Assembly: GCA_001784175.1 (NCBI GenBank)
Contig: MFPR01000003.1
Span: 1 to 64,000 of the forward strand
DNA: 64,000 nt
Direction of reading: 5' to 3'
Source: Candidatus Lindowbacteria bacterium RIFCSPLOWO2_12_FULL_62_27
GTDB lineage: Bacteria; Lindowbacteria; 2-12-FULL-62-27
Shown here: positions 35,219 to 44,412 of the stretch, piece by piece
Layout: each line of letters opens with the position of its first letter
How positions within the stretch are numbered: position 1 is the stretch's first letter
Made by a program: the position numbers and the translations under genes
Notes under the pieces: generated by a model
The model's input: only the letters and a program-made list of their open reading frames with translations
What the model was told of the DNA's origin: nothing
The model's database searches: none

Positions 35219-35410
35219 GTGGGCAAAATACGGAGAGGCAATTGCATCTTCGTGAGCTGGGTGGGAGATCACGGCCATCACGTTCACGTCTATCGGGATG
35301 GGAAACTCGTTTTGAAATGGGACTTGGATGAAAACCGTGCGATCAAAGGCCGGATCACAGGTAAACTAAGAAAGCTGATCGACCAGCTTCGAAAGGAAGG
35401 ACTCTTATGA
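35219..35410 (+). CDS. DUF4160-like small protein (copy 1)
   Basis: A 63-residue basic protein. GDHGHHVHVYRDGKLVLKWDLDEN fits the DUF4160 core (a PHVHV-type motif plus a following strand); GHHVHVY is the visible signature. DUF4160 genes are often paired with DUF2442 genes in a toxin-antitoxin-like layout, as here (ATGA overlap with the next gene). Start GTG 35219; the preceding ATG at 35214 is out of frame. The function of the family is not known. Confidence 0.7.
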   Translation: MGKIRRGNCIFVSWVGDHGHHVHVYRDGKLVLKWDLDENRAIKGRITGKLRKLIDQLRKEGLL

Positions 35411-35874
35411 AAATCAGAAAGGTTGAGGTGAATAACCGCAAGAAATGTTTTGAACTCGTCACGTCGGATGGCCGCGTGCTGGAATATCCTTATTCCAGGC
35501 TTCGGATCAAGCCGTCGGCGAACGACAGAATCGCGGATGTTCGGGTGGACCCGGAAGTCGGCGGTGAGGGATTCACCTACGTCCTGGGATCTGGCAAGGA
35601 GGATACGATTGTCTTGGATCAGGTACTCGAATACAACAAGGATACCGATTACCTGCGGGACATGCTCCTCTACAAACTTTCCCTGAAGGCCCAAAAATTG
35701 GTGCGTGAGCGTGGCGTCAGCAAACGCGAGATCGCCCGCCGGCTCCACACGTCACCCGTCCAGCTCTACCGCCTCCTGGATCAGACATTCGCGGGAAAGA
35801 CCCTCGACCAGTTGGTGCGCCTGCTCGCCGCGCTGGATTGCCCGGTGGACGTGGTTTTCAAGAAGGCGGCCTGA
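35407..35874 (+). CDS. DUF2442-like/HTH protein (copy 1)
   Basis: A 155-residue protein. The N-terminal half (RVLEYPYSRLRIKPSANDRI, then VDPEVGGEGFTYVLGSG) looks like DUF2442. The C-terminal half is a helix-turn-helix: VSKREIARRLHTSPVQLYRL, followed by KTLDQLVRLLAALDCPVDV, as in XRE-type antitoxins. It should bind DNA and probably autoregulates the pair. Copy 2 at 42169 is nearly identical, so both are likely under selection. Confidence 0.72.
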   Translation: MKIRKVEVNNRKKCFELVTSDGRVLEYPYSRLRIKPSANDRIADVRVDPEVGGEGFTYVLGSGKEDTIVLDQVLEYNKDTDYLRDMLLYKLSLKAQKLVRERGVSKREIARRLHTSPVQLYRLLDQTFAGKTLDQLVRLLAALDCPVDVVFKKAA

Positions 35875-35893
35875 TTTCAGCGATTCTCATCGC

Positions 35894-35956
35894 TCCCTGT
35901 CACGCCAAATCAGGATTTGCCATGGATGGCAAATCGACCAGCACAAGCAACAGGGA
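35894..35956. repeat. 63-bp palindromic repeat, copy 3
   Basis: Outer arms TCCCTGT and ACAGGGA and a perfect inner stem GATTTGCCAT-gg-ATGGCAAATC (35914-35935) give the same length and layout as the tRNA-linked copies at 9579 and 9755. It lies just past the left 697-bp repeat. No gene is seen in 35879-36012. Confidence 0.7.
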
Positions 35957-36012
35957 CCAAATGAGACTCGCCCTCTGAAACCGGCTTTAAGTACTCGAAT
36001 ACACAGGCTGCC

Positions 36013-36210
36013 TCAAACAGCAATTTTTTCAATCAGCGCGCCTTTAGGTGGTTGAGCATTCAATGCCAGCAAATCCTGGGCGCCGATTTTCAGGGATTCG
36101 ACCAATTTTTCCTTGGTTCGCTCCTGCGCGTTGACGCCGGGAATATCCATCAGCCAGCCGACCCACCAGCCGCCCTTTTTCAGAACAACCGCGCGATATT
36201 CCATCGTCAT
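36013..36210 (-). CDS. hicB: HicB-like antitoxin (system 1)
   Basis: A 65-residue protein with the partial RNase H-like HicB fold: MEYRAVVLKKGGWWVGWLMD, then IPGVNAQERTKEKLVESL. It neutralises the HicA toxin. It lies downstream of hicA with an ATGA overlap. AGGAGGGG precedes ATG 36210. It lacks a C-terminal DNA-binding domain, as in many short HicB proteins, so who represses the operon is unclear. Confidence 0.85.
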   Translation of the reverse strand: MTMEYRAVVLKKGGWWVGWLMDIPGVNAQERTKEKLVESLKIGAQDLLALNAQPPKGALIEKIAV

Positions 36211-36392
36211 CCCCTCCTGAATGGAATTTGCAGATCCTTGCAAATTTTCTTCGCGAGGATGTCAACGATTTCGCGATGCCGGGGAACCTCCGTAAATCGA
36301 TTCTCTTTCCGGTATATCGTGTGCCGCCTTCCCTCCCGTACGAACTCGGCCCCGTTTTCACGCAGCCATTTGATCAGTCCAGCACGCTTCAC
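36207..36392 (-). CDS. hicA: HicA mRNA interferase toxin (system 1)
   Basis: A 61-residue double-stranded-RNA-binding-like toxin. LIKWLRENGAEFVREGRRHT contains the catalytic-type His (24) after the Gly-rich turn, and VPRHREIVDILAKKICKDL is the standard end. Start GTG 36392 with GAGG nine bases upstream. Gene order is hicA-hicB. It is divergent from the hybrid kinase gene. Confidence 0.87.
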   Translation of the reverse strand: MKRAGLIKWLRENGAEFVREGRRHTIYRKENRFTEVPRHREIVDILAKKICKDLQIPFRRG

Positions 36393-36493
36393 CTGTCCAT
36401 CCTCGTCTTAAGTATACCTGATATTTTTCGTGTGGCAATTACAGCGGACATCCGGTCTTCCACGCTATCCTCCATCATGATACTTTCCCGCTT

Positions 36494-39400
36494 ATGAACT
36501 CAACCCCCCGGAAGAAATCATTCATGATCGTCGCGGCCTTCTCCGCCGCCGGCGCCGTCGTGGGCCTCTTGCTGTTTGCGTCCATCCGGAATATCGAAAG
36601 GCGCAACACGCAGGACCGCTTTTCGATACTGGCGGATGACCGACACGACGCGGTCCGGAAAAAACTCGAAGTCAGCCTCGATTTTCTCCGGGGTCTGGCG
36701 AGTTTCTTTTACGCCAGCGAGCGCGTCACCGCCGGTGAATTCAATACCTACGCCCGGGAGATCGTATCCCGGCGGGATGAGATCACCAGCATGGAATGGA
36801 TTCCCCGCGTCGCCGGCGCCGACCGCGCGGCCTTCGAGAAAGAGGCGCAACAGGAGGGCGGGGACTTTCAGATCTTCGAATTGAAATCCGAAGGCGGGGT
36901 GGCGACCGCCGGAAAACGCTATGAATACTATCCCCTGCGCTACGTCGAGCCCTTTGAGGAAAATCGGAGCGTCTGGGGAATGGACTACGCCGCCCGCGCG
37001 ATCCGGTGGTCGACCATGCAGGCCTCGCGCGACGCCGGCGAACCGATGATGACGCCACGACTGACGCTCCAGAAACATTTCGTCGATCGGGCTGACAGGA
37101 CCGGGATTCTGGTCTTTCAGCCGCTTTACAGTTCGAGGGATCCGCAGACACCGGATGAACGCCGCCGGACTATCCGCGGGTTTGTCGCGGCTGTCTATCT
37201 GATGGATGAGATCGTGCTGTCCACCTTTCCGGGCATGGAAGACCGGGATATGGACATCTATCTTTACGAGGACACGCCCGATACCGGCCCGTTCACGTTC
37301 CGATACTATGGCCCGGCCGACCGGAAAATCGCGGCTACCGACACCGGAGACCTTCGCTCGGCCGTGGACGAGGATATTTCCTGGAAGGGATCGATCGAAA
37401 TGGCGGGCCGCCGGTGGGCGCTTCTCTACAGAGCCACGCCCTCCTTTATGGAAAGTCACCGCTCCTGGCTGCCATACATGGCGATGCTCGTGTGTTTCAT
37501 CGGGTTTTTTCTTCTCGGCGCCTACATCGCATCACTTCAATCCCGGGCGGCGCTCATCGAGCAAACGGTCCAGATTCGGACGCGGGAACTTCAGGATGAG
37601 ATCAAGACACGCATGCGAGTGGAGGAGAAACTCAAGGAGGCCAAAGCCTCGGCGGAATCGGCGAACCGCGCCAAGAGCCAGTTTCTGGCGAACATGAGCC
37701 ACGAAATCCGCACGCCCATGAACGCGATCATCGGGATGACCGAGTTGGCGCTCGACACCGACCTGACGCCCATCCAGCGCGATTATCTCGATTCCGTGAA
37801 AGTATCGGCGGCGGCGCTCCTCAACGTCATCAACAATATTCTCGACTTCTCCAAGATCGAGGCCGGGAAGCTGGAACTCGATAACGAGGAATTCGACCTC
37901 TACGAAGTCGTCGGGCATGCCGTGAAACTTCTGTCTCACCGCGCCCACCAGAAAAAACTGGAACTGGTCTGCCGGATTTCGCCCGACGTTCCGCAGCGAA
38001 CCGTCGGCGACGCCATGCGCCTCCGGCAGATCCTCATCAATCTTCTCGGAAACGCCGTCAAATTCACCGACCACGGGGAAATCATCCTGTCCGTTTCGCC
38101 CGAATCGTCGCCGGACCGCCGCGTGTCGCTTCATTTCTCCGTATCCGACACCGGCGTCGGCATTCCGCCCGAAAAACAGCGGGCGGTGTTCGAAGCCTTC
38201 GCGCAGGCCGACATGACGTCCACCCGCCGGTTCGAAGGCACGGGGCTTGGTCTCGCCATCTGCCGGAGTCTTGTCAATCTCATGGAGGGACGCATCTGGG
38301 TGGAAAGCGCGGCCGGCAAGGGCAGTGTCTTTCATTTTACGGCGCGGTTCGGGCCGGCCGGCGAAAAGCAGGAACTTCTTCCCGGGCCCGTCGAAAATCT
38401 TTCGGTCCTCGTGGTGGACGACAACGTCACGAATTGCCGGATCCTCATGGAGTGGCTGACCAGTTGGAAAATGAATCCCAAGGCCGTGTACTCGGGCGCG
38501 ATGGCGCTGGAGGAACTGCGAAGCGCTGCGCGGTCCGGCAAGAAATACGACCTTCTTCTGATCGACGTCCAAATGCCGGACATGGATGGATTGACGCTGG
38601 TGGAACGGATTCAGCATGACCCGGCGCATTCCGGCATGCTGATCATGATGCTTTCCTCCATCGACCAGTCCGACGTCGTCCGCCGATGCCGGGAACTTCA
38701 GGTGGCCTCGTATCTTGTCAAACCCATCACGCCTTCCGATTTGCTCAATGCCTTGACCGCGGTTGTCCGCCGGCCGAATATCGTTCCGGCCGCCGCCGGG
38801 CAGTCCTTGTCCGCCTTGAACGCCGCACCCCGCCGCAAGCTTCGCGTCCTTGTCGGCGAGGACAATCCCATGAATCAGAAATTGCTTTCGGAACTTCTGA
38901 AAAAAAGGGGGCACACGTTCGTCCTCGCCGATGATGGCGATGCCGTCTTGTCGACATATCAGTCCGAATCCTTTGACGTCATTCTCATGGACATCCAGAT
39001 GCCCGGCATGGACGGATTTCAGGCCACCGCAGCCATCCGCGAGATCGAACGCCAAACTGGCCGGCGCGTGCCGATCGTCGCCCAGACCGCGCACGCGATC
39101 AAAGGTGACCGGGAACGGTGTCTGGCCGCGGGCATGGACGAGTACGTGTCAAAACCAATCGACCCCAGGCAATTTCTGTCACTCGTCGAGCGCGTCGCGG
39201 GTGAGAAGCCGGGTCCGACCGTCCGGCCCGCCGTGGATGTCGAAAAAATCGTGGCCGGCCTTGATGGAGACCGGAAACTCTTTTCGGAATTGGTTGACCT
39301 GTTTTTTACGAATTGCCCGTTACAGATGGCGGCAATCGAGTCGGCGGTTCGGGATGGCGATGCCGCCGGACTTCGAAAGGCCGCGCACAAACTGAAAGGC

Positions 39401-39604
39401 ACGGTCGGGACGTTCAAGGACGAGGAATCGGCCGCATCCGCGTTGCGCCTCGAACAAATTGGCGCGTCCGGAGACCTGGCAGACGCCCGCGCGCCGCTGG
39501 ATGGCCTTCGCTCGGCGGTTGACCGCCTGACGCGCGAGCTTATACCCTATCGCTCGTCGGAGACATGGGGAGGCCACGAACCAGATGAAAATTCTATTTC
39601 TTGA
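36494..39604 (+). CDS. CHASE-domain hybrid sensor histidine kinase
   Basis: A 1036-residue membrane sensor. Order: TM helix (about 10-28), periplasmic CHASE domain (about 60-290, [10 protein letters not shown] and YYPLRYVEP), TM helix (about 325-345), coiled coil, HisKA with [12 protein letters not shown] (His about 403), HATPase ([27 protein letters not shown]), receiver 1 (Asp in [12 protein letters not shown]), receiver 2 (Asp in [12 protein letters not shown]) and a C-terminal HPt ([12 protein letters not shown], His about 964). This is a full phosphorelay in one chain; CHASE domains sense small extracellular molecules. Its 3' end overlaps the next kinase gene by 20 bp, so the two are co-expressed. 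Confidence 0.93.
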   Translation: MNSTPRKKSFMIVAAFSAAGAVVGLLLFASIRNIERRNTQDRFSILADDRHDAVRKKLEVSLDFLRGLASFFYASERVTAGEFNTYAREIVSRRDEITSMEWIPRVAGADRAAFEKEAQQEGGDFQIFELKSEGGVATAGKRYEYYPLRYVEPFEENRSVWGMDYAARAIRWSTMQASRDAGEPMMTPRLTLQKHFVDRADRTGILVFQPLYSSRDPQTPDERRRTIRGFVAAVYLMDEIVLSTFPGMEDRDMDIYLYEDTPDTGPFTFRYYGPADRKIAATDTGDLRSAVDEDISWKGSIEMAGRRWALLYRATPSFMESHRSWLPYMAMLVCFIGFFLLGAYIASLQSRAALIEQTVQIRTRELQDEIKTRMRVEEKLKEAKASAESANRAKSQFLANMSHEIRTPMNAIIGMTELALDTDLTPIQRDYLDSVKVSAAALLNVINNILDFSKIEAGKLELDNEEFDLYEVVGHAVKLLSHRAHQKKLELVCRISPDVPQRTVGDAMRLRQILINLLGNAVKFTDHGEIILSVSPESSPDRRVSLHFSVSDTGVGIPPEKQRAVFEAFAQADMTSTRRFEGTGLGLAICRSLVNLMEGRIWVESAAGKGSVFHFTARFGPAGEKQELLPGPVENLSVLVVDDNVTNCRILMEWLTSWKMNPKAVYSGAMALEELRSAARSGKKYDLLLIDVQMPDMDGLTLVERIQHDPAHSGMLIMMLSSIDQSDVVRRCRELQVASYLVKPITPSDLLNALTAVVRRPNIVPAAAGQSLSALNAAPRRKLRVLVGEDNPMNQKLLSELLKKRGHTFVLADDGDAVLSTYQSESFDVILMDIQMPGMDGFQATAAIREIERQTGRRVPIVAQTAHAIKGDRERCLAAGMDEYVSKPIDPRQFLSLVERVAGEKPGPTVRPAVDVEKIVAGLDGDRKLFSELVDLFFTNCPLQMAAIESAVRDGDAAGLRKAAHKLKGTVGTFKDEESAASALRLEQIGASGDLADARAPLDGLRSAVDRLTRELIPYRSSETWGGHEPDENSIS

Positions 39605-40646
39605 AGACAACCCGCTGGACTCCCGGAGGATTTCGGGACTGCTGGCGAAAGAATCCGCCGACGTCGATGTGGATGCCGTCGAGACTCTTGCCGATGCGGT
39701 GTCGCGCTTGCGGCAAGTCCAATACGACGCCATCCTGACGGACCTCAATGTCCCCGATTCGGAGGGACTCGATACGTTTCTAAAATTCCAGGAATCGGCT
39801 CCCCGGATGCCGATTGTGGTTCTGACCGGCCAACACCAGGACGAGTCGACGGCGATGGACGCCGTTCACCGCGGCGCCCAGGATTTTCTGACCAAGGACG
39901 ACCTGTCGGGGAAAGTCCTCCGGCGAACCTTGAAATACGCGATCGAGCGCAAACAGATGGAAAATCTCCGCCAGTCCTTCGTGTCCATCGTCACGCACGA
40001 GCTGAACACGCCGATTTCGGTCATCCACGGCGCCGTCGACAATCTGAAAGAGGGGTTTCTGGGAGCGCTGAACGAAGCGCAGCAAAAGTATCTTGACATG
40101 ATCGGCAGCAACGCGAAACGCCTGCACCGCCTGTCGAACGACATCCACGATCTGACAAAACTGGAGGGTGGCCGGTTCCATCTGAACGTGGGCGAAATCG
40201 ATCTGTGTCTGCCCCTGCGAAACGTCTGCGATTCGCTTGAGGGATTGTCCCGACAGCGGGGCGTGCGCATTGAACCGAATCTTCCCGGTACCGTTCGTAT
40301 TTCCGCGGACGAGGAGCGGATCGAGCAGGTATTCACAAACGTCATCAAAAACGCCGTGCGGTTCGCCGATGCCCGCGTCGATGTGAATATCGAGGCCGAT
40401 GAAACCCAGGTCCGCGTGGCCGTGGAGGACGACGGTCCCGGATTGGATCCGGTGGATCTGCCGATGTTGTTTCAGCCCTTCTATCAGGGCAAGCAGAAAA
40501 AGGCGGCGGACGGGGGAAGCGGCCTCGGGCTGGCGATCGTCCGGGGGATCGTTATGGCGCACGGCGGAACGATTGAGGCGTCCAACCGTCCGGACCGGCG
40601 CGGCGCGCGGTTCGTTGTGACCCTGCCAAAATCCAAAGGAGGTTGA
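39585..40646 (+). CDS. Receiver-histidine kinase (soluble)
   Basis: A 353-residue protein. An N-terminal receiver (ILFLEDN acid pair, Asp53 in [12 protein letters not shown], Lys in FLTKDDL) is followed by HisKA ([12 protein letters not shown], His about 138) and HATPase ([29 protein letters not shown]). There is no TM, so it should take its signal from its receiver, likely from the HPt of the overlapping hybrid kinase. The single receiver encoded 3 nt downstream is the probable output. Confidence 0.9.
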   Translation: MKILFLEDNPLDSRRISGLLAKESADVDVDAVETLADAVSRLRQVQYDAILTDLNVPDSEGLDTFLKFQESAPRMPIVVLTGQHQDESTAMDAVHRGAQDFLTKDDLSGKVLRRTLKYAIERKQMENLRQSFVSIVTHELNTPISVIHGAVDNLKEGFLGALNEAQQKYLDMIGSNAKRLHRLSNDIHDLTKLEGGRFHLNVGEIDLCLPLRNVCDSLEGLSRQRGVRIEPNLPGTVRISADEERIEQVFTNVIKNAVRFADARVDVNIEADETQVRVAVEDDGPGLDPVDLPMLFQPFYQGKQKKAADGGSGLGLAIVRGIVMAHGGTIEASNRPDRRGARFVVTLPKSKGG

Positions 40647-40649
40647 CAG

Positions 40650-41018
40650 ATGGCCAAACGCATTCTGATGATCGATGACGAGCCGAACACGATTGAGGTG
40701 GTCGGAGACCGTCTGAAGGAGATGGGATACGAATTCGAGGGCCGGTCGAATCCGAAGGAAGGCCAGTGGGCCACGTCCAAGACCCGGCCGGACCTCATCG
40801 TCCTCGACATCAACATGCCGGGCTGGAACGACGGCATCGGGTTTCTGGACAGCATCCGGCATCATCCCAATCTGCTCGGCATTCCCATCGTCATCTACAC
40901 GTCGTTGAACATCCGGGAGCTTCGCCGTGGCGCGGAGGAGGCGGGGGCGTCCGGGTATTACCAAAAATTGTCGGAAGACAAGGCGTTTTACGACAAGATC
41001 GAAAAATTGCTCGGTTGA
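40650..41018 (+). CDS. Single-domain response regulator
   Basis: A 122-residue receiver: ILMIDDEPNT acidic pair, Asp53 in LIVLDINMPGW, Thr/Ser at VIYTSLN, and Lys in YYQKLSED. The motif NMPGWNDG is a little unusual after the phospho-Asp. It has no output domain, so it would act by protein contact. GGAGG precedes it, 3 nt after the kinase stop. Confidence 0.88.
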   Translation: MAKRILMIDDEPNTIEVVGDRLKEMGYEFEGRSNPKEGQWATSKTRPDLIVLDINMPGWNDGIGFLDSIRHHPNLLGIPIVIYTSLNIRELRRGAEEAGASGYYQKLSEDKAFYDKIEKLLG

Positions 41019-41048
41019 TTCGGCGTCGGCGAAGGACTTCCCGCGCCG

Positions 41049-41780
41049 CTATTTTTTGGGACGAAACTTGCCGGTGGTTCTGGAGCGATCCAAAAACGAA
41101 TCGTGCAGTTTCCGGCCGATGGCCGTCTCCCGGAGCGCCGTGAAATGGGTGAGTTCGATGCCGCCGGCGTCGTCGAGGATGCTTTCACGAATTTCTGAAA
41201 GAATGGGCACCGCCGCGGCCGCCAGATCCTTGACCTCGCCAAAATCCAGCTCGATCCGGATCGGCTGAAGCGGCCGCAGGGCTTCAAACAGCCGCGCCAG
41301 ATCCTTCGCCGAATCGAGCGTGACCGCCGCCGACAGATGCACCCGGAGCGCGTCGAGCTTGGATGTCAGGCGATAGGCCAAATTCTCGTAAATCGGCTTG
41401 TCCGAATCGACCTTGTGTGCCGTGACCTTGTCGATTTTCTCCGTGACCTTTTCAATGTCGTCGATGGGCTTGACGATATACTCCTGCGCCCCGCACTGGA
41501 TGGCCTCGATAACCTTGTCTTTGGTGTTCATGGCCGTGAGCATGATGATGGGAATATCCCGGAGGGCGTCGATTTTTCTGAAAACCGAAACCGCCGTCAG
41601 GCCGTCGACGTTGGGCATGAGAATATCCATGAGCACCACGTGGGGCCGCCAGGTCAACGCCGTCAAAATGGCGTTTTTCCCGTCCGGGGCGATCTCGATT
41701 TCGAATCCTCTTTTCTTGAGCAACGTCGAGACCAAGTGCCTGACAACTTCGTCATCCTCGGCCAGAAGCACGCGCGGCAT
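41049..41780 (-). CDS. Receiver-STAS-like response regulator
   Basis: A 243-residue protein. The receiver has AEDDEVVR, Asp52 in VVLMDILMPNVDG, Thr in MLTAMN and Lys in YIVKPIDD. The C-terminal part is STAS-like: a VHLSAAVTLDSAKDLARLFE strand-helix, then IELDFGEVKDLAAAAVPILSEI. That is the fold of anti-anti-sigma factors, so phosphorylation may steer a partner-switching module such as the ATPase/DUF4325 pair at 34259. It is convergent with the single receiver gene. Confidence 0.78.
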   Translation of the reverse strand: MPRVLLAEDDEVVRHLVSTLLKKRGFEIEIAPDGKNAILTALTWRPHVVLMDILMPNVDGLTAVSVFRKIDALRDIPIIMLTAMNTKDKVIEAIQCGAQEYIVKPIDDIEKVTEKIDKVTAHKVDSDKPIYENLAYRLTSKLDALRVHLSAAVTLDSAKDLARLFEALRPLQPIRIELDFGEVKDLAAAAVPILSEIRESILDDAGGIELTHFTALRETAIGRKLHDSFLDRSRTTGKFRPKK

Positions 41781-41980
41781 GCGGAATGTTTATATGACGG
41801 ATGTCGGTGCTGTCAATTCTCCGCGGCCGGAGTGTATGGAACTTTGGGAACAACAATCAAACGCGGTATTAAAATAGAATCGCGAATGTCCGGGTGGATC
41901 CTGATTTCGGCAATTCTCATCTCCCGCTCATCTCCCCTGTCACATTGGACAAATAGTTACAAATTTGATACGGTTATGTC

Positions 41981-42172
41981 GTGGGCAAGATACGGAGAGG
42001 CAATTACATCTTCGTGAGCTGGGTGGGAGATCACGGCCATCACGTTCACGTCTATCGGGATGGGAAACTCGTTTTGAAATGGGACTTGGATGAAAACCGT
42101 GCGATCAAAGGCCGGATCACAGGTAAACTAAGAAAGCTGATCAACCAGCTTCGAAAGGAAGGGCTGTTATGA
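41981..42172 (+). CDS. DUF4160-like small protein (copy 2)
   Basis: A 63-residue protein differing from copy 1 at only a few residues (for example Asn for Asp in KLINQLRKEG). The GHHVHVYRDGK core is unchanged, as are the GTG start and the ATGA overlap with its partner. The function is unknown; see copy 1 for the family reasoning. Confidence 0.7.
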   Translation: MGKIRRGNYIFVSWVGDHGHHVHVYRDGKLVLKWDLDENRAIKGRITGKLRKLINQLRKEGLL

Positions 42173-42636
42173 AAATCAGAAAGATTGAGGCGAATAACCG
42201 CAAGAAATGTTTTGAACTCGTCGCGTCAGATGGCCGCGCGCTGGAATATCCTTATTCCAGGCTTCGGATCAGGCCGTCGGCAAACGACAGAATCACGGAT
42301 GTTCGGGTGGATCCGGAAGTCGGCGGTGAGGGATTCACCTACGTCTTGGGATCCGGAAAAGAGGATACGATCGTCCTGGATCAGGTACTCGAATACAACA
42401 AAGATACCGATTACCTGCGGGACATGCTCCTCTATAAACTGTCCCTGAAGGCCCAAAAATTGGTACAGGACCGCGGCGTCAGCAAACGCGAGATCGCCCG
42501 CCGTCTCCGCACCTCCCCCGTCCAGCTCTACCGACTCCTGGATCAGACATTCGCGGGAAAGACCCTCGACCAGATGGTGCGCCTGCTCGCCGCGCTGGAT
42601 TGCCCGGTGGACGTGGTTTTCAAGAAGGCGGCCTGA
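42169..42636 (+). CDS. DUF2442-like/HTH protein (copy 2)
   Basis: A 155-residue near-twin of the protein at 35407. Changes cluster just before and in the helix-turn-helix (LVQDRGVSKREIARRLRTSP here against LVRERGVSKREIARRLHTSP), so DNA preference may differ slightly. The rest differs mostly by silent substitutions. The frame and length are intact. Confidence 0.72.
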   Translation: MKIRKIEANNRKKCFELVASDGRALEYPYSRLRIRPSANDRITDVRVDPEVGGEGFTYVLGSGKEDTIVLDQVLEYNKDTDYLRDMLLYKLSLKAQKLVQDRGVSKREIARRLRTSPVQLYRLLDQTFAGKTLDQMVRLLAALDCPVDVVFKKAA

Positions 42637-42649
42637 TTTCTTGGGCCGT

Positions 42650-44200
42650 TTATGCGTTGGCGTCAAACGAGGCCTTGATCTCTCCTTGATCGACGGACAG
42701 ACGGATGGCGGCGTCGCGGGTGCGGTTTTCGCGCAGGATCGCCGCCGCGACGGCCGACGAGATGTCCTCCCGGATGACGCGTTTCAGAAACCTCGCGCCG
42801 TAGACCGGCTCGAACCCCTTTTTCGCCAGATGCGTCAGGACTCCATCGTCGATCTTGAGTTTCAGACGGCGGTGGCTGAGACCGTCGCGGTCTTCGAGTT
42901 CTCTGATTTCCCGCTCGGCAATCCGGCGGATGGTGTGTGGGTCGAGCGGCCGGAAAAAGACGATTTTGTCGAATCGGTTGAGAAAGTCAACCCGAAACCG
43001 CTTGCGCAGCGCCTGCTCCAGCATCGGTCCCGGCCCTGATTGCCGCGTCTCACCCGAAAATCCGATGGCCTCCTCCTCGTAGACTTCCGCTCCGGTCGGA
43101 TCCCCGAAGATGATCTCGGACGCCCGGTCCTCCTGGAAGTCGGCCATGTTCAGGCGAATGAAATGATCGCGGCTGCCGAAAAGAAATTCGGCCAGTAATT
43201 TTGCCGCGAGCGTCTTGCCGACGCCGGTCGGCCCCGCGAACAAAAACACCCCGAACGCCCGGTGGACGTCCGTGAGCTGCGCCATGATGATGCGGATGGC
43301 GTTCATGATCGTCCGCACCGCGTCGGCCTGGCCCAGGACCTCTTCGCCGAATCTTGCCTCCGCCATGTCAAAGTCAATTTGAAAATCCGGATCCACGAGA
43401 AATCTTGGAACCCGGTACGTCTTGCAGAAACGGTCCAAAATCCCGTCCGGTCCGATCACGCTTCCATGGGCGGCCATGCACATCGAATCCCGGATAAGGT
43501 CCAGGACTTTGCGCGGGTGATTTTTCCGGCCCGGAAACCTGTACGAAAGGGACATCGCCTCGCTCTGGGCCTCGGGCGAGACGGCCACGCCCGTGGCCCG
43601 GTTTTTATCCTCGCACCACAACCGGACGATCTTCCGGACGCGCCCGGCGTCCGGGGGACGGCAGGAAACGACAACGAAATAGTCCTGAAGCTCCGGCTCG
43701 TACTCAAACATCGAATTCAACTGGTTGGACCGGCCTTCGCATAAAAAGGGGCCGTTAAACACGACGGCGAAGCGTTCGATCAAAGACTCGAGCGACAGGT
43801 CATACACCCGGTGAAAATCGGAAAAAAACGGCACGATGGCGTCTTTCTGCGCGCACAGCAGATTGAAGAACTCTTCCGCGGCCGGCCGGATTTTTTCGCA
43901 CTGGTCGCACGCGGAAATCCGCCGCCGAAAGGAGAACTGCAGAATACGCTTGCCCCTGAACGCCGCCGGCTCTCCCGTTTTTTGCAAGTTCAGAACCAGC
44001 TGATAAATCGACGCGGTTTTCCCCACGCCCGGTTCGCCGGAAAGAACGGGAGATAGACCCGCCGCGACGATGTCATGAACTTGATCCAGCGTTTCCGACA
44101 CCTCGTAGGCGGGCGCAAGTTCCCCCCGATCCGCCGCGGCCGTAAGGTCCTTCTCAAGCCATAATTCGATGGTTTCTTTCTGCCTCTTTTTCGCAGACAT
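42650..44200 (-). CDS. ClpA/ClpB-like double AAA protein with degraded ATPase motifs
   Basis: A 516-residue protein with two AAA+ modules. Module 1 has Walker A SGEPGVGKTAS (55-62), but its Walker B reads IVPFFSDFH (123-130) without the catalytic Glu of FIDEIH. Module 2 has Walker A AGPTGVGKTLAAK (323-330). It then runs from MADFQEDRASEIIFGDP straight into TGAEVYEEEAIGF and the FLNRFDKIVFF region. The stretch that should hold Walker B (LLDEIEKAH) and sensor 1 is missing, apparently about 50 residues lost in frame near 43098. It may bind ATP yet hydrolyse it poorly. ATG 44200 lies 5 nt after the zinc-ribbon gene. Confidence 0.75.
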   Translation of the reverse strand: MSAKKRQKETIELWLEKDLTAAADRGELAPAYEVSETLDQVHDIVAAGLSPVLSGEPGVGKTASIYQLVLNLQKTGEPAAFRGKRILQFSFRRRISACDQCEKIRPAAEEFFNLLCAQKDAIVPFFSDFHRVYDLSLESLIERFAVVFNGPFLCEGRSNQLNSMFEYEPELQDYFVVVSCRPPDAGRVRKIVRLWCEDKNRATGVAVSPEAQSEAMSLSYRFPGRKNHPRKVLDLIRDSMCMAAHGSVIGPDGILDRFCKTYRVPRFLVDPDFQIDFDMAEARFGEEVLGQADAVRTIMNAIRIIMAQLTDVHRAFGVFLFAGPTGVGKTLAAKLLAEFLFGSRDHFIRLNMADFQEDRASEIIFGDPTGAEVYEEEAIGFSGETRQSGPGPMLEQALRKRFRVDFLNRFDKIVFFRPLDPHTIRRIAEREIRELEDRDGLSHRRLKLKIDDGVLTHLAKKGFEPVYGARFLKRVIREDISSAVAAAILRENRTRDAAIRLSVDQGEIKASFDANA

Positions 44201-44205
44201 ATCTA

Positions 44206-44412
44206 TTATCCGGTAAGGCCGGACACAGCTTCGCCGCGATAGCGCTTCTGATAGGCCTTCATGTATCCCGGGTGCCGGGCGCGCCAGAGCGCGTCGTACC
44301 CGCGTTTGTAGACCATGCGGGCCTGATGCCTGCATGGAACCGAGCAGAACTTCTGCCCGCGTGTGTACTTGGAAGGGACGAAGGTCCTTCCGCAAACAAA
44401 ACAATTCGACAT
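44206..44412 (-). CDS. Small zinc-ribbon-like protein
   Basis: A 68-residue basic protein with a CxxC...CxxxC pattern (Cys 4, 7, 23, 27: CFVCGRTFVPSKYTRGQ, KFCSVPC), which looks like a treble-clef or zinc ribbon. A Tyr/Arg-rich tail follows (YKRGYDALWRARHPGYMKAY). GGAGG stands nine bases before ATG 44412. It is directly upstream of the ClpB-like gene, so both are probably one transcript. No function can be assigned. Confidence 0.6.
   Translation of the reverse strand: MSNCFVCGRTFVPSKYTRGQKFCSVPCRHQARMVYKRGYDALWRARHPGYMKAYQKRYRGEAVSGLTG

Larger units (their letters stand above)
35182..35878. repeat. 697-bp direct repeat, left copy
   Basis: About 95 % identical, without gaps, to 41944-42640 (roughly 34 differences by eye). 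It carries the DUF4160 gene, the DUF2442-HTH gene and their shared 5' region. Most differences fall at third codon positions. The copies are in the same orientation, 6,762 bp apart. Confidence 0.9.
41944..42640. repeat. 697-bp direct repeat, right copy
   Basis: Second copy of the DUF4160/DUF2442-HTH unit. The bases just before it (41908-41943, with CTGATTTCGGCAATTCTCATC...TCCCCTGTCAC) resemble those just after the left copy (CTGATTTCAGCGATTCTCATC...TCCCTGTCAC). This suggests the unit once sat in tandem and was later split. Confidence 0.9.

Noticed and set aside
37532-39094. A 520-codon minus-strand frame opposite the hybrid kinase
   Set aside because: Shadow of the kinase gene; no ribosome site and no recognisable domain.
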